A stretch of DNA of 64,000 bases. Origin: Curtobacterium pusillum. GTDB lineage: Bacteria; Actinomycetota; Actinomycetes; Actinomycetales; Microbacteriaceae. The position numbers were made by a program, and so were the translations under genes. The notes under the pieces were generated by a model that did no database searches, was not told the origin of the DNA, and saw only the letters and a program-made list of their open reading frames with translations. This document shows, piece by piece, positions 54,629-63,905 of the stretch. The stretch is from positions 310,001 through 374,000 of the forward strand of contig NZ_VEIY01000003.1 in the NCBI RefSeq assembly GCF_007680845.1, given 5' to 3'. Within the stretch, counting starts at the first letter, position 1, and each line of letters begins with the position of its first letter.

Positions 54629-56102
54629 CGCGCCCGCGCCGCGCCCCGCGCCCGGGGCCCGGAGCGACCGAAGCGACCGGAGCGACCGAAGCGACCGGAG
54701 GGTCCGGACGAGGACGAGGACGGTCGACCGCCTGGTCGCCGTGGGCACCGCCGTCGTCGCCCTCGGACTCCTCGTCGGCGTGCCCCCGCTCGACGCCCTC
54801 GACCCCGACGGCACGGGCCTCGGCACCGGCACGACAGCGCCGGCCGTCGGCGGACTCCCCTGGACGATCCTCGCCGTCGCCCTGCTCGCCCAGTCCGCCG
54901 TCCTCCTGGCCGCACGACGCGCACCCCGGGCCACGCTCGTCGTCGTCGCCGCGCTGCCGGTCCTGGTCGCCGCGACCTCGTGGAGCGCCCTGTACGGACT
55001 GACGGCCCTGCCGGTGGTCGTCGCCGTCGTCCTGGCAGCGCTGCGGCTCCCGCTCCCCCGGCTCTGGCCGGCCGTCACCGTGGCAGCCGCCCTGGTCGCC
55101 GTGGGCACGGCCGTCACGACCGCGGTCGGCTCCGGTGCGTTCCGCACCAGCATCGCGTCCGGCATCGCGACCTCGCTCGGACAAGGGGTCCTGCAGGCGG
55201 TCGGCGCGGTCGGGCTGCCGCTCGTGGTCACGCTGGTCGTCCGGTCGCGCCGGGAACTCCGCGCGGCGAGGACGGCCGAGGCCGCGGCACGAACCGCCGA
55301 GGCGGACGCCCGCACCGCCGCCGCCGACGCCCGCTCGGCCGAAGCCGACGCCCGCTCGGCGGAAGCGGACGCCCGCACCGCCGAGGCCGCCGCGGTCGGC
55401 CGCGAGCAGGACGCCCGCGTCGATGCCGCGGTGTCCCGCGAACGCGCCGCGATGGCCCGGGAGCTGCACGACATCGCCGCGCACCACCTGTCCGGCATCG
55501 CCCTGATGTCCGCCGTCGTCGACCGCCAGATCGACTCCGACCCGGACCGTGCCCACGAGGGCGTCCGTCAGGTGCGGGAGCAGAGCACCGCCGTGCTCGA
55601 GGACCTCCGCCGCCTGGTCGGACTCCTCCGCGAGGACGGCCCCGCCGAACGCGCCGTCGAGACGGTGACCGGGATCGTCGACCTCGTCGAGAGCGCCCGC
55701 ACGCGGACCGCCGTCGCGCTGGACGTCCACGAGGGCGACCACCCCCTCGCGGACGGTATCGGCCCGCTCGCCCAGCTCGTCGCCTACCGCACCGTGCAGG
55801 AGGGGCTCGCCAACGTCGCGATGCACGCCGCCGGCGCGCCGTGCACCGTCACCGTCGACGACCGCGACCCCGCCCAGCTGACGGTGCGCGTCGAGAACGG
55901 GGTGCCCACCGCACCGTCCGTCGGGAGCACGCCCTCAGGCGGGAACGGACTCCGCGGCATGCGCGAGCGGGCAGAACTCGTCGGGGCGCGCCTCCAGATC
56001 GGCCCCACCGGTACCGGCGGGTGGACGGTCGAGCTGGTGCTCCGCCGGGAGGCGCGACCCGCCGCCGACCCGTCGGCCGACGATCCGGAGGTGGGCGCGT
56101 GA
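54615..56102 (+). CDS. NarL-type sensor histidine kinase
   Basis: 495 residues. The N-terminal tail has a 9-bp DNA repeat encoding (Arg-Ser-Asp)x4 (54660-54695). Four to five membrane segments (about 38-205) follow. A heptad-rich stretch of repeats like RTAEADA / RSAEADA (about 217-262) forms the signalling coiled coil. The HisKA_3 box ELHDIAAHHLSGI has the phospho-accepting His near 283, and the HATPase ends GNGLRGMRERAELVGA. The lack of a large extracellular domain suggests sensing within the membrane. It overlaps the response regulator (GTGA). Confidence 0.93.
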   Translation: MAPADAPAPRPAPGARSDRSDRSDRSDRRVRTRTRTVDRLVAVGTAVVALGLLVGVPPLDALDPDGTGLGTGTTAPAVGGLPWTILAVALLAQSAVLLAARRAPRATLVVVAALPVLVAATSWSALYGLTALPVVVAVVLAALRLPLPRLWPAVTVAAALVAVGTAVTTAVGSGAFRTSIASGIATSLGQGVLQAVGAVGLPLVVTLVVRSRRELRAARTAEAAARTAEADARTAAADARSAEADARSAEADARTAEAAAVGREQDARVDAAVSRERAAMARELHDIAAHHLSGIALMSAVVDRQIDSDPDRAHEGVRQVREQSTAVLEDLRRLVGLLREDGPAERAVETVTGIVDLVESARTRTAVALDVHEGDHPLADGIGPLAQLVAYRTVQEGLANVAMHAAGAPCTVTVDDRDPAQLTVRVENGVPTAPSVGSTPSGGNGLRGMRERAELVGARLQIGPTGTGGWTVELVLRREARPAADPSADDPEVGA

Positions 56103-56791
56103 TCCGCGTGCTGGTGGCGGACGACCAGCCGCTCGTCCGTGCGGGCGTCTCCGCCCTGCTGTCGGCGGAGCCGGACATCGAGGTCGTCGGCGTCGCCGCC
56201 GACGGCGGCGAGGCGCTCGCCCTCGCCCGGAGCACCCGGCCGGACGTGGCGTGCCTGGACATCCGGATGCCGGTGCGGAACGGCATCGAGGTCGCGCGGG
56301 AACTCTGCGCACCCGACGCCGACCCGGCGGTGCCGGTGCTCATGCTGACCACCTTCGACATGGACGACCTCGTCTTCGGCGCGCTCGAGGCCGGGGCGTC
56401 CGGCTTCCTGCTCAAGGACGCCGAGCCCGACGTCATCGTCGGCGCCGTCCGCCAGGTCGCCGCCGGGAACGGGACCATCGACCAGGCGCTCACCCGACGG
56501 GTCCTGCGGGAGTTCGTGTCCCGCCGGAGCCTGCAGCCGGTGTCGGGCGACCGGGCCGACGACGTGCTGACCGCCCGGGAGCGCGACGTGCTGCTGCTCC
56601 TCGCCGAGGGGATGTCGAACGAGGAGATCGCGGCCGCGCTCGTCGTCGAGGTCTCCACCGTGAAGTCGCACCTGGCCCGGATGTTGCCGAAGCTCGGGGT
56701 GCGGTCACGCCTGCAAGCCGTGGTCTGGGCGTACCAGAACCGGATCGTCACCGTCCCCGGCGCGGACGGCGTCGACGGCGTCGACGGCTGA
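56099..56791 (+). CDS. NarL/FixJ-family response regulator
   Basis: 230 residues. The receiver domain has Asp54 (CLDIRMP), DD acid pair at 8-9 and Lys in FLLKDAEPD. The LuxR-type HTH (TARERDVLLLLAEGMSNEEIA) is near 155-215. It is the partner of the upstream kinase. Its target could be the adjacent CPBP gene, though no binding site was identified. The Asp-Gly-Val tail repeats (DGVDGVDG) come from a 9-bp tandem. It ends 6 bp from the convergent operon. Confidence 0.95.
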   Translation: MIRVLVADDQPLVRAGVSALLSAEPDIEVVGVAADGGEALALARSTRPDVACLDIRMPVRNGIEVARELCAPDADPAVPVLMLTTFDMDDLVFGALEAGASGFLLKDAEPDVIVGAVRQVAAGNGTIDQALTRRVLREFVSRRSLQPVSGDRADDVLTARERDVLLLLAEGMSNEEIAAALVVEVSTVKSHLARMLPKLGVRSRLQAVVWAYQNRIVTVPGADGVDGVDG

Positions 56792-56797
56792 AACCGC

Positions 56798-57406
56798 CTA
56801 GCTGCGGCGGCGGTACCGGACGTGCGTCGTCAGCGGGGAGTGCAGCACCTCGACCGGTTCGAAGTCGAACGTCTCGGAGCCGTCCGCGAAGATCCGCTCC
56901 CCGGAGCCGAGCAGGACGGGCGCGATGTCGAGCGTGAGCTCGTCGACCACCCCGGCGGCGAGGGCCTGCCGCACGGTCGAGGCCCCGCCCGCGATGTCGA
57001 TACCCTCGTCACCGGCGACCTCGACCGCGCGCGCGTAGGCGGCGTCGAACCCGTCCGTGACGAAGTGGAACGTGGTGCCGCCCTCGAGCTCGATCGGCTC
57101 GTGCGCGTGGTGGGTGAGCACGAAGACGGGTGCGTGGTACGGCGGTTCCGAGCCCCACCAGCCCTGCCAGTCCTGGTCCCACTCGCCGCGGACCGGACCG
57201 AACATGTTGCGCCCCATCACGTAGGCGCCGCGCGGCCGCATGAGCCATCCCGCCGCCTGGAGGTCGGCCGCTCCGACGTCCGCACCGGGCATGTGCCACG
57301 TGTGGAGTTCACCGCCGCGGCGGCCGAGCGGCTGGTCCAGGCTCTGGTCCGGCCCGGCGACGAAGCCGTCGAGCGAGATGGACATGTGGCAGGTGGTGTC
57401 GGCCAT
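56798..57406 (-). CDS. Dihydrofolate reductase family protein (RibD C-terminal-like)
   Basis: 202 residues. SLDGFVAGPDQS, VMGRNMFG, GGASTVRQAL and the C-terminal LLGSGERIF match the DHFR/RibD-C reductase fold that binds NADPH. Such stand-alone proteins are common in actinobacteria and have no fixed substrate. It is the last gene of the EthD-NmrA-DHFR-like operon. GAGGAACC precedes the ATG. Confidence 0.9.
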   Translation of the reverse strand: MADTTCHMSISLDGFVAGPDQSLDQPLGRRGGELHTWHMPGADVGAADLQAAGWLMRPRGAYVMGRNMFGPVRGEWDQDWQGWWGSEPPYHAPVFVLTHHAHEPIELEGGTTFHFVTDGFDAAYARAVEVAGDEGIDIAGGASTVRQALAAGVVDELTLDIAPVLLGSGERIFADGSETFDFEPVEVLHSPLTTHVRYRRRS

Positions 57407-57419
57407 GCGTGTCGGTTCC

Positions 57420-58322
57420 TCAGTTCCCCAGGTGCGCGGCGAGCACGTCGCGCACGGTCGTCCACTCGTGGTGCCCGTAGCGGTCGTCGTCGACGTGCCG
57501 GAGTTCGGCCTCGCCGCTGAACATGCTCACGAAGTACTGCATACCCTGCCACGCGGGGAACGGCTCGTCGTCGCCGGCCTTCGAGAGTCGCCGGCCGACC
57601 CGGGCCATCGCGGACAGCGTGCCGGCGGTCCCGGCCCACTGCAGGCGGAACGGGGTGCCGGTCAGCTGCGACATGGTGTCGGCGATGCTCCGCGAGGTGA
57701 CGCGGTCACCGGCGACCTCGACCACACGGGGTGCGGCCGGGTCGAGCGCGACGCGTGCGGTGACCCACGCGACGTCGTCCTTCGTGGTGAAGTCGAGCAC
57801 CTGGTCGGCGGACGACCAGTACAGGACGCGCTGCCGGTCGAACAGGATGAGCGGCGCCTGACCGGTGAGCATGTCCGTGAAGGCGCCGTTGAGGATCGAG
57901 GTCGCCCGGATCGGCGCGGCGTCGAGGTCGGCGGCGAACTCGCGGCGGAGCTCGAAGTTCCGGTTCGTCCCCGGGGTGATCGACCGGTAGTCGGCCGCGT
58001 AGTCGGACGGGATGAACCGGTCGACGCCGGCCTCGACCGCTGCCCGGAGCAGGGCGCGCTGGGTGTCGACGATCACCGAGCGGGTCCCGCTGACGGCGGA
58101 CACCACCACGTCGACCCCGGCGAGCGCCGCGGTCAGTGCGGCGTGGTCGGAGTAGTCGGCGGTGACGACCTCGACGTGGTCGTCGTGGTCGGGCGTGCCG
58201 CCGCGGTTCGCGCTCGTGGAGCGGGTGAGCACCTTGACGTGGGTGTCGTGCTCCCGGAGCTCGCGGACGATGCGGCCGCCGAGGTCACCGGTGGCGCCGG
58301 CGACGAGGACGGTGGTGGTCAC
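57420..58322 (-). CDS. NmrA-like NAD(P)-binding oxidoreductase
   Basis: 300 residues. An atypical short-chain dehydrogenase with Rossmann motif VLVAGATGDLGGRIV (4-18) and no YxxxK active site, as in NmrA/quinone-sensor or isoflavone-reductase-like proteins. GTG 58322 overlaps the upstream stop. It may reduce or sense a quinone or aromatic substrate (inference). Confidence 0.88.
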   Translation of the reverse strand: MTTTVLVAGATGDLGGRIVRELREHDTHVKVLTRSTSANRGGTPDHDDHVEVVTADYSDHAALTAALAGVDVVVSAVSGTRSVIVDTQRALLRAAVEAGVDRFIPSDYAADYRSITPGTNRNFELRREFAADLDAAPIRATSILNGAFTDMLTGQAPLILFDRQRVLYWSSADQVLDFTTKDDVAWVTARVALDPAAPRVVEVAGDRVTSRSIADTMSQLTGTPFRLQWAGTAGTLSAMARVGRRLSKAGDDEPFPAWQGMQYFVSMFSGEAELRHVDDDRYGHHEWTTVRDVLAAHLGN

Positions 58323-58624
58323 GCCTTCTCGACGTCGGAGAAGAGTCCGGTGAAGGTCGCTCCGGTGCCGCCGAGCTGCCCGAAGAACGCGCCGGCCTCG
58401 GCACCGGCGACCGCTGCGGAGGCGTCGTCGTAGGAGTCGAAGTACAGGTCGAGGGTGCGGTGGGCGGGGGTGGGGGTGCCGTCCTCCTTCGGCCAGACCT
58501 TGCCGGCTTCGAGGCGGCGGAGCTTCGGGAGGGCGCCGGCGGCTTCCTCGAGGGCGGGGTAGGCCGCTTCGAAGGCGGCGGGGTCGGCGGGGTTGTCGAT
58601 GATGAGGGTGATCTTCGTGGTCAT
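58319..58624 (-). CDS. EthD-family small protein
   Basis: 101 residues. TKITLIIDNPADPAAFEAAY and LPKLRRLEAGKVWPKEDG match EthD/dimeric alpha-beta-barrel proteins associated with ether or aromatic degradation. It is the first gene of the operon, so with the NmrA-like and DHFR-like genes it suggests detoxification of an organic compound. Confidence 0.82.
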   Translation of the reverse strand: MTTKITLIIDNPADPAAFEAAYPALEEAAGALPKLRRLEAGKVWPKEDGTPTPAHRTLDLYFDSYDDASAAVAGAEAGAFFGQLGGTGATFTGLFSDVEKA

Positions 58625-58708
58625 GGTGCCAGTGTTCTCCCGTTCGGCCACTTCGGTACGCCCGGCCCGGTCGACAGCGCCGACGAGCGCTGTGCCAGGA
58701 TCGAGCGC

Positions 58709-59296
58709 ATGGGGGAAACGATCGTGCTGCTGGCGACCGCTCCGGAGCGCGCCGCGCTCGAGGCACAGGGGTGGTCCGTGACGGCTCGGTCCTTCGGGGC
58801 GCAGCTCGACGCCGACCGCATCGACCGTCCGCGGTTGCGGGCGCTCGTCGACCGGGTCGCCGAGGTGGGCACGCCCCGCGCGCTGGACTCCGACGACGTC
58901 GCGGCGGTGCTCGAGCTCGACGCCCTGACGGCGCGGGACTACCCGGGCAGCGTGGCGACCCAGCACGAGCCGCTCGACCGCGGGACGGCGACCCCGTCCG
59001 CGTCGCGGCCCGCGTTCGGCCTCCTCACCGCGCAGGGCGAGCTGGTGGCCATGACGTACGTCGACGTCGACGGGCCGCTCGCCGAGACGGCCTTCACCGT
59101 CGTCCACCCGGCATGGCGTGGACGCGGGCTCGCCCCGGCGGTCAAGGCCTGGTCCGTGCTCGCACTCGCCGACGCGGGCACGACCCGCTTCCGGACCGGA
59201 GGGTCGGCCGAGAACGCCGCGATCCGGTCGGCGAACGCAGCCGTCGGCTACGTCGTTGACGAGGAGTGGGTCACGCTCGAACCCGGCCGCCCGTAG
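58709..59296 (+). CDS. GNAT family N-acetyltransferase
   Basis: 195 residues. Acetyl-CoA loop in AWRGRGLAPAVKAWSVLAL (Q/RxxGxG/A) and the later NAAIRSANAAVGY block. The N-terminal 90 residues are less typical. The substrate is unknown. A CAGGAT hexamer 7 nt before ATG 58709 suggests leaderless expression. It ends 17 bp before a perfect 48-bp palindrome. Confidence 0.88.
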   Translation: MGETIVLLATAPERAALEAQGWSVTARSFGAQLDADRIDRPRLRALVDRVAEVGTPRALDSDDVAAVLELDALTARDYPGSVATQHEPLDRGTATPSASRPAFGLLTAQGELVAMTYVDVDGPLAETAFTVVHPAWRGRGLAPAVKAWSVLALADAGTTRFRTGGSAENAAIRSANAAVGYVVDEEWVTLEPGRP

Positions 59297-59312
59297 CCGG
59301 GGGCTGCGCCGC

Positions 59313-59360
59313 GACGGACGGGAGGCGCGGTGCGGGCCCGCACCGCGCCTCCCGTCCGTC
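59313..59360. terminator. Perfect 48-bp palindrome, bidirectional terminator candidate
   Basis: Two exactly complementary 24-bp arms (GACGGACGGGAGGCGCGG... and its reverse complement, meeting at GGGCCC) with no spacer, between convergent genes. It is the cleanest member of the GGAGGCGCGG family. No T-tract is present, so termination would be hairpin-only or Rho-assisted. It could also act as a protein-binding or cruciform site. Confidence 0.85.
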
Positions 59361-59408
59361 AGCGGTGACCGCCCACCCCCGTGACCCGCGTCGGTCAGGT
59401 GCGCGCGT

Positions 59409-59720
59409 TCAGACCCGGGCGTGCTCGATGCGGCCGCCGCCGAAGGGCAGGAGCCCGGCGCGGTAGACGAACGGGACGCCGTCGTCGACGGACGTCGCCC
59501 GCGTGGTCGCCGATCCGAAGCGCCAGACGCGGTTGTACAGGTACACGCCGATGACGGTCCCACCGTCGTCGGGCACGGCCCACGTGCCGGTCCCCCACTG
59601 CGCGGGGTGTCCGACGCCGTCGATGGTGACGGTCGGCCGGGCGAACCACGTCACGGGCGGTCGGGTGATCCGGAGTTCCACCCGGCGCTTCGTCGTGCCG
59701 GAGGGCTGTGTCGATTCCAC
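59409..59720 (-). CDS. Small hypothetical protein (103 aa)
   Basis: From GTG 59720, with TATTCT 6 nt upstream. The sequence (RITRPPVTWFARPTVTIDG, then WGTGTWAVPDDGGTVIGVYLYN) looks all-beta, with a domain of about 90 residues. No signal peptide or known family. It is between the HdeD-like gene and the 48-bp palindrome. Confidence 0.6.
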   Translation of the reverse strand: MESTQPSGTTKRRVELRITRPPVTWFARPTVTIDGVGHPAQWGTGTWAVPDDGGTVIGVYLYNRVWRFGSATTRATSVDDGVPFVYRAGLLPFGGGRIEHARV

Positions 59721-59732
59721 TCCCCGAGAATA
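59721..59732 (-). promoter_or_regulatory. Leaderless -10 element of the 103-aa gene
   Basis: TATTCT (59727-59732, minus) with 6 nt to GTG 59720. Confidence 0.55.
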
Positions 59733-59746
59733 CGGGCCGCCGTCGA

Positions 59747-60361
59747 TCAGGCCCGACGCGGTGGCGCCTCCACGACGACGTCCTCGTACCGGGGCGGCAC
59801 CCACGTCAGGATCCCCTCGAACAGCTGGGCGGCGGAGAACAGGACGAGGAACACCGCGCTCGAGGCCGTCGCGGCACGGACGCCGATCGCCGGGTACAGG
59901 AGCAGGGCGACGCCGATGCAGATGCACAGCACGGCGGCGACGAGCGTGAGGGAACGCACGGCCGAGAACGTCGACCCGGTGAGGATGACCGCGGCTTCGA
60001 GGAACCAGGCGAGGGAGATCACGAACACCCAGATGCTCAGCTCGCCGGGCGGGTGGACGACGGCGATGACCCCGGCGACCAGGACGAGGGTGCCGAGCAC
60101 CGCGTGGATCCCGCGCCGCAGGACCGACATGCGGTCACCGGCCTGCGCGCGTCCGATGCGCAGGAGCCCGGCGACGACCATGTAGGAGCCGAGGAGGTGG
60201 ACCTCGGCGCCGAGTGCGGCCGCCGGCCGGGTGAGGATGAGCACGGCGACCAGGAAGCCGACGACGCCCGTGACGAGGAGCACCATCGCTTGGCGCGCTC
60301 GTCGTGCAGCGGGCCGGGGTGAGTGCACCGACCAGCTCGGCGTCCGCACTGCGTCGTCCAT
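59747..60361 (-). CDS. HdeD-like (DUF308) membrane protein
   Basis: 204 residues with six hydrophobic segments in three hairpin pairs (for example VLLVTGVVGFLVAVLIL, VHPPGELSIWVFVISLAWFLEA). This matches the DUF308/HdeD fold, linked to acid resistance in E. coli. It is divergent from a second HdeD-like gene. Confidence 0.88.
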   Translation of the reverse strand: MDDAVRTPSWSVHSPRPAARRARQAMVLLVTGVVGFLVAVLILTRPAAALGAEVHLLGSYMVVAGLLRIGRAQAGDRMSVLRRGIHAVLGTLVLVAGVIAVVHPPGELSIWVFVISLAWFLEAAVILTGSTFSAVRSLTLVAAVLCICIGVALLLYPAIGVRAATASSAVFLVLFSAAQLFEGILTWVPPRYEDVVVEAPPRRA

Positions 60362-60529
60362 GGTGCTCCTCCGGTGTGGTCGTGGTCTGCGTCGTGCCGC
60401 ACCGTCTACACCCCGGACGGGCCGCTGTCCGCTCGATGCCCACGCATCGATCCGGACAGGGGCTCACTTTCGGGTGTAGGCCTGGCCGAAGTGGGTTCCG
60501 GAGCCTTTCAGGGAAGGTCGGTGGACGTC

Positions 60530-61129
60530 ATGGACGTCGAACACGCCACGGAGGGGTCGAGCGCCGTCGATCGTCGGTTGCGCACGGCCTTCGCCGTCCT
60601 CGGTGTCGTCGCGCTGCTCGCCGGCCTCGCCGCGCTCGTGCTCCCGCACGCGACGCTCATCGCGGTCGCGTGGGTGTTCGGCGTCTACCTGGTCGTCGCC
60701 GGCGCCACCCTGCTGGTCCGGGCGTTCTCCGCCGGACCGACGTCCTCGTGGCGACGGATCGGACTCGTCGTGGTCGGCGTGCTCATCGTCGTCGGCGGCG
60801 TCTTCGCCCTGTTCCACCCACCGGTCGGCATCCGGTGGCTCTCGCTCACGATCGGCTTCACCTGGCTGCTCGAGGGCATCACGCTGCTCTACGCGCCGAC
60901 CACGGGCAACCGTGCCCTCGCGGTCGTCGGGGCGGTGCTGAGCTTCCTCAGCGGGCTCCTCCTCATCAACCTGCCGTACCTCGGCGCGGTGTTCGCCGTC
61001 GCCGCCGTCAGCAGCGTCCTCATCGTCTCGGGCATCGTCCAACTCGTCGTCGCCATCTCGTGGAACCGGGTCGGCGACGACGAGGACGATGCCGAGGCCG
61101 ATCCCGATCGGGACGCTCCCACGGTCTGA
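60530..61129 (+). CDS. HdeD-like (DUF308) membrane protein, second copy
   Basis: 199 residues from ATG 60530 (GGGAAGG upstream). Six membrane segments with [22 protein letters not shown], parallel to the HPPGELSIW segment of the divergent copy, followed by an acidic C-terminal tail ([11 protein letters not shown]). The two proteins probably form a functional pair. It is 53 bp upstream of arcD on the same strand. Confidence 0.88.
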   Translation: MDVEHATEGSSAVDRRLRTAFAVLGVVALLAGLAALVLPHATLIAVAWVFGVYLVVAGATLLVRAFSAGPTSSWRRIGLVVVGVLIVVGGVFALFHPPVGIRWLSLTIGFTWLLEGITLLYAPTTGNRALAVVGAVLSFLSGLLLINLPYLGAVFAVAAVSSVLIVSGIVQLVVAISWNRVGDDEDDAEADPDRDAPTV

Positions 61130-61182
61130 CCACGACCGCGCACCATCCGCACCACCCGTACGAGCACCGACAGGGGGCTCAG

Positions 61183-62634
61183 ATGACGGTCGAGGAACAG
61201 CACGCCGCTCCGACCGAGGAGGGCGACCGCTCGCTCTCCGTGTTCGCGCTCGCGGCGATGGTCGTCGGCTCGATGGTCGGCGCCGGGGTGTTCTCCCTCC
61301 CCCGGAACTTCGCGAGCGGCGCCGGCGTCGTCGCGACGGTCATCGCGTGGGTCGTCGCCGGCGTCGGCATGCTCATGCTCGTCTTCGTCTTCCAGGCGCT
61401 CGCCACGCACCGGCCGGACCTCGACGCCGGCATCTTCGCGTACGCCAAGGCCGGGTTCGGCAACTACGTCGGCTTCTTCTCGGCGTTCGGGTACTGGGCG
61501 AGCGCGTGCGTCGGGAACGTCACGTACTGGGTGCTCATCGGGTCGACCCTCGGTTCGGTGCTGCCCGCGTTCGGCGAGGGCGACACGCTGCTCTCGGTGC
61601 TCGTGACCTCGGTGATGCTCTGGGCGTTCCACCTGTTCGTCCTCCGTGGCACGCGCGACGCGGCGGTGCTCAACACCATCGTCACGGTCGCGAAGCTCGT
61701 CCCGATCCTGCTGTTCCTCATCGTGGGCGCGATCGTCGGCACCCACTGGGACACCTTCCGCCTCAACCTCTGGGGCGGCGCGGAACCGAGCGCCGGCGAG
61801 CTGTTCGCGCAGGTCCGTTCGACGATGCTCATCACGGTGTTCGTGTTCCTCGGCGTCGAGGGCGCCACCGTGTACTCCCGGTACGCCCGCCGCCGCGAGG
61901 ACATCGGACGCGCGACGATCAGCGGGTTCCTCGGCGTCCTCGCGGTGTTCGCCCTCGTGACCCTCGTGTCGTTCGCGGCGCTCCCCGCCGAGGACCTCCG
62001 CGGACTCCGACAGCCCTCGATGGCCGGCGTCTTCGGCGAGATCGTCGGGACGTGGGGCACCGTGCTCATCAACGTCGGACTCGTGGTCTCGGTCCTCGGC
62101 GCGTACCTGGCGTGGACGCTGATGTCGAGCGAGGTCCTGTACGAGGCCGCCCGGCAGGAGGACGCGCCGCGGTTCCTCACCGTCGTGAACCGGCACGGCA
62201 CCCCGTGGATGGCGCTCCTGTTCACGAGCGGCCTCATCCAGGTGTTCCTCGTCGTGACGATGTTCTCGGACGACGCGCTGACGTCCATGCTCGAGCTCTG
62301 CAGCTCCCTGTCGCTCATCCCGTACTTCCTCACCGCGCTCTACGCGGTGCAGTACGGCCTCCGGCGGTCCGAGGGTGGGCGCCTCACCCGGGGGCAGCTG
62401 ACCGCCGCGGTCGTCGCGGTGGTCTACACGGTCTTCCTCGTCATCGCCGCCGGCCCGAAGTACCTGCTGCTGTCCTTCCTCATCTACGCACCCGCGACGG
62501 TGCTGTACGTCATCGCGCGACGCGAGCGGCGCCTCCAGGTCTTCACCCGACCGGAGGTCGTCCTCTGCGTCATCGCCGTCGCCGGCGCGATCGTCGCCCT
62601 CGTCGGGCTCGTCACCGGATCCATCACGCTCTAG
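61183..62634 (+). CDS. arcD: Arginine/ornithine antiporter-type APC transporter
   Basis: 483 residues, about twelve membrane segments. The N-terminal [10 protein letters not shown] and the GFxxxxVGNVTYW block are typical of the basic amino acid/polyamine antiporter (APA) branch of the APC superfamily. Its immediate partner is arcA (8-bp spacer), so the arginine/ornithine exchange role is strongly supported by context. GGGGG before ATG 61183 serves as ribosome site. Confidence 0.93.
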   Translation: MTVEEQHAAPTEEGDRSLSVFALAAMVVGSMVGAGVFSLPRNFASGAGVVATVIAWVVAGVGMLMLVFVFQALATHRPDLDAGIFAYAKAGFGNYVGFFSAFGYWASACVGNVTYWVLIGSTLGSVLPAFGEGDTLLSVLVTSVMLWAFHLFVLRGTRDAAVLNTIVTVAKLVPILLFLIVGAIVGTHWDTFRLNLWGGAEPSAGELFAQVRSTMLITVFVFLGVEGATVYSRYARRREDIGRATISGFLGVLAVFALVTLVSFAALPAEDLRGLRQPSMAGVFGEIVGTWGTVLINVGLVVSVLGAYLAWTLMSSEVLYEAARQEDAPRFLTVVNRHGTPWMALLFTSGLIQVFLVVTMFSDDALTSMLELCSSLSLIPYFLTALYAVQYGLRRSEGGRLTRGQLTAAVVAVVYTVFLVIAAGPKYLLLSFLIYAPATVLYVIARRERRLQVFTRPEVVLCVIAVAGAIVALVGLVTGSITL

Positions 62635-62642
62635 GAGGCACC

Positions 62643-63905
62643 ATGCCCACCGAACCGACACCTGCTCCGACGGAGTTCGGCGCCTACTCCGAGGTGGGCC
62701 GGCTCCGGAAGGTGCTCGTCTGCGAGCCCGGCCTCGCGCACCGCCGGCTGACCCCGAGCAACAACGACGCGCTGCTCTTCGACGACGTGCTCTGGGTCGA
62801 GAACGCGCAGGAGGACCACCGTGCGTTCGTCGACAGCATGCGGTCCCGGGACGTGGAGGTGTTCGAGCTCCACCAGGTCCTCGCCGAGACGCTCGCCGTC
62901 CCCGGGGCCCGCGAGTGGCTGCTCGACCGCAAGGTCACCCCGAACGAGGTCGGGCCGCTGCTCGTCGACGCGACGCTCGACCACCTCGCCGGGTACGGGG
63001 ACCGGGAACTCGCCGAGGTCCTCATCGGCGGGCTCAACGTCGAGGACCTCGATCCCGGCGAGCGCCCCGACCTCCTCCGGCTCCACGGGGACTCGTCGGC
63101 TTCCGACTACCTCATGCCCCCGCTGCCGAACATGCTGTACACGCGGGACACCACGTGCTGGATCAACGGCGCGTTCACGCTCAACCCGCTGTACTGGCCC
63201 GCTCGGCACGACGAGACGCTCCTCATGCAGGCCGTGTACACGTTCCACCCGACGTTCGCCCCGGCCCTGGACCGGCTCGCGTGGGGCGATCCGCAGCAGG
63301 ACTGGGGGCTCGCGACGATCGAGGGCGGCGACGTGCTACCCGTCGGCGACGGCGTGGTGCTCATCGGCATGAGCGAGCGGACGTCGAGGCAGGCGATCAC
63401 GCAGGTGGCGGCGGCGCTGTTCGCCCGCGGGGAGGCCGAGCGGGTGATCGTCGCGGGCATGCCGAGGCTCCGCGCGGCGATGCACCTCGACACGGTGCTG
63501 ACCTTCGCGGACCGGGACGTCGTGACGGTCTACCGGGCGATCGTGGACCACATCCACCCGTTCACGCTGCGGCCGGGGACGGGCGCCGGGTCCGTGGACG
63601 TGACCGACGAGTCGTCGTCGTTCCTCGAGGTGGTCGCGGACGCACTCGGGATCGACGCGCTCCGGGTCGTCGACACCGGCGGCGACGAGTACGCGGCCGA
63701 ACGGCAGCAGTGGGACAGCGCGAACAACGTCGTCGCGGTGGAGCCGGGGGTCGTGTACGCGTACGACCGGAACACGTTGACGAACGACCTGCTCGGTGCC
63801 GCCGGGATCGAGGTGCTGACGATCCGCGGTGCGGAGCTCGGGCGCGGCCGGGGCGGTGGGCACTGCATGACCTGTCCGCTCCTCCGTGATCCGCTGCCGG
63901 CATGA
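62643..63905 (+). CDS. arcA: Arginine deiminase
   Basis: 420 residues. Converts arginine to citrulline and ammonia. The catalytic Cys408 is in [10 protein letters not shown], with the Asp/Glu/His block EGGDVLP and MHLDTVLTF present. AGGAGG precedes ATG 62643. It follows arcD directly. Ornithine carbamoyltransferase and carbamate kinase are not inside the window and may lie beyond its right edge. Confidence 0.96.
   Translation: MPTEPTPAPTEFGAYSEVGRLRKVLVCEPGLAHRRLTPSNNDALLFDDVLWVENAQEDHRAFVDSMRSRDVEVFELHQVLAETLAVPGAREWLLDRKVTPNEVGPLLVDATLDHLAGYGDRELAEVLIGGLNVEDLDPGERPDLLRLHGDSSASDYLMPPLPNMLYTRDTTCWINGAFTLNPLYWPARHDETLLMQAVYTFHPTFAPALDRLAWGDPQQDWGLATIEGGDVLPVGDGVVLIGMSERTSRQAITQVAAALFARGEAERVIVAGMPRLRAAMHLDTVLTFADRDVVTVYRAIVDHIHPFTLRPGTGAGSVDVTDESSSFLEVVADALGIDALRVVDTGGDEYAAERQQWDSANNVVAVEPGVVYAYDRNTLTNDLLGAAGIEVLTIRGAELGRGRGGGHCMTCPLLRDPLPA

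Noticed and set aside
55980..56060. GCGCGCCTCCAG and GGGAGGCGCG in the histidine kinase gene as repeat-family members
   Set aside because: They lack paired arms and encode conserved kinase-domain or ordinary tail residues; chance matches in GC-rich coding sequence are sufficient.
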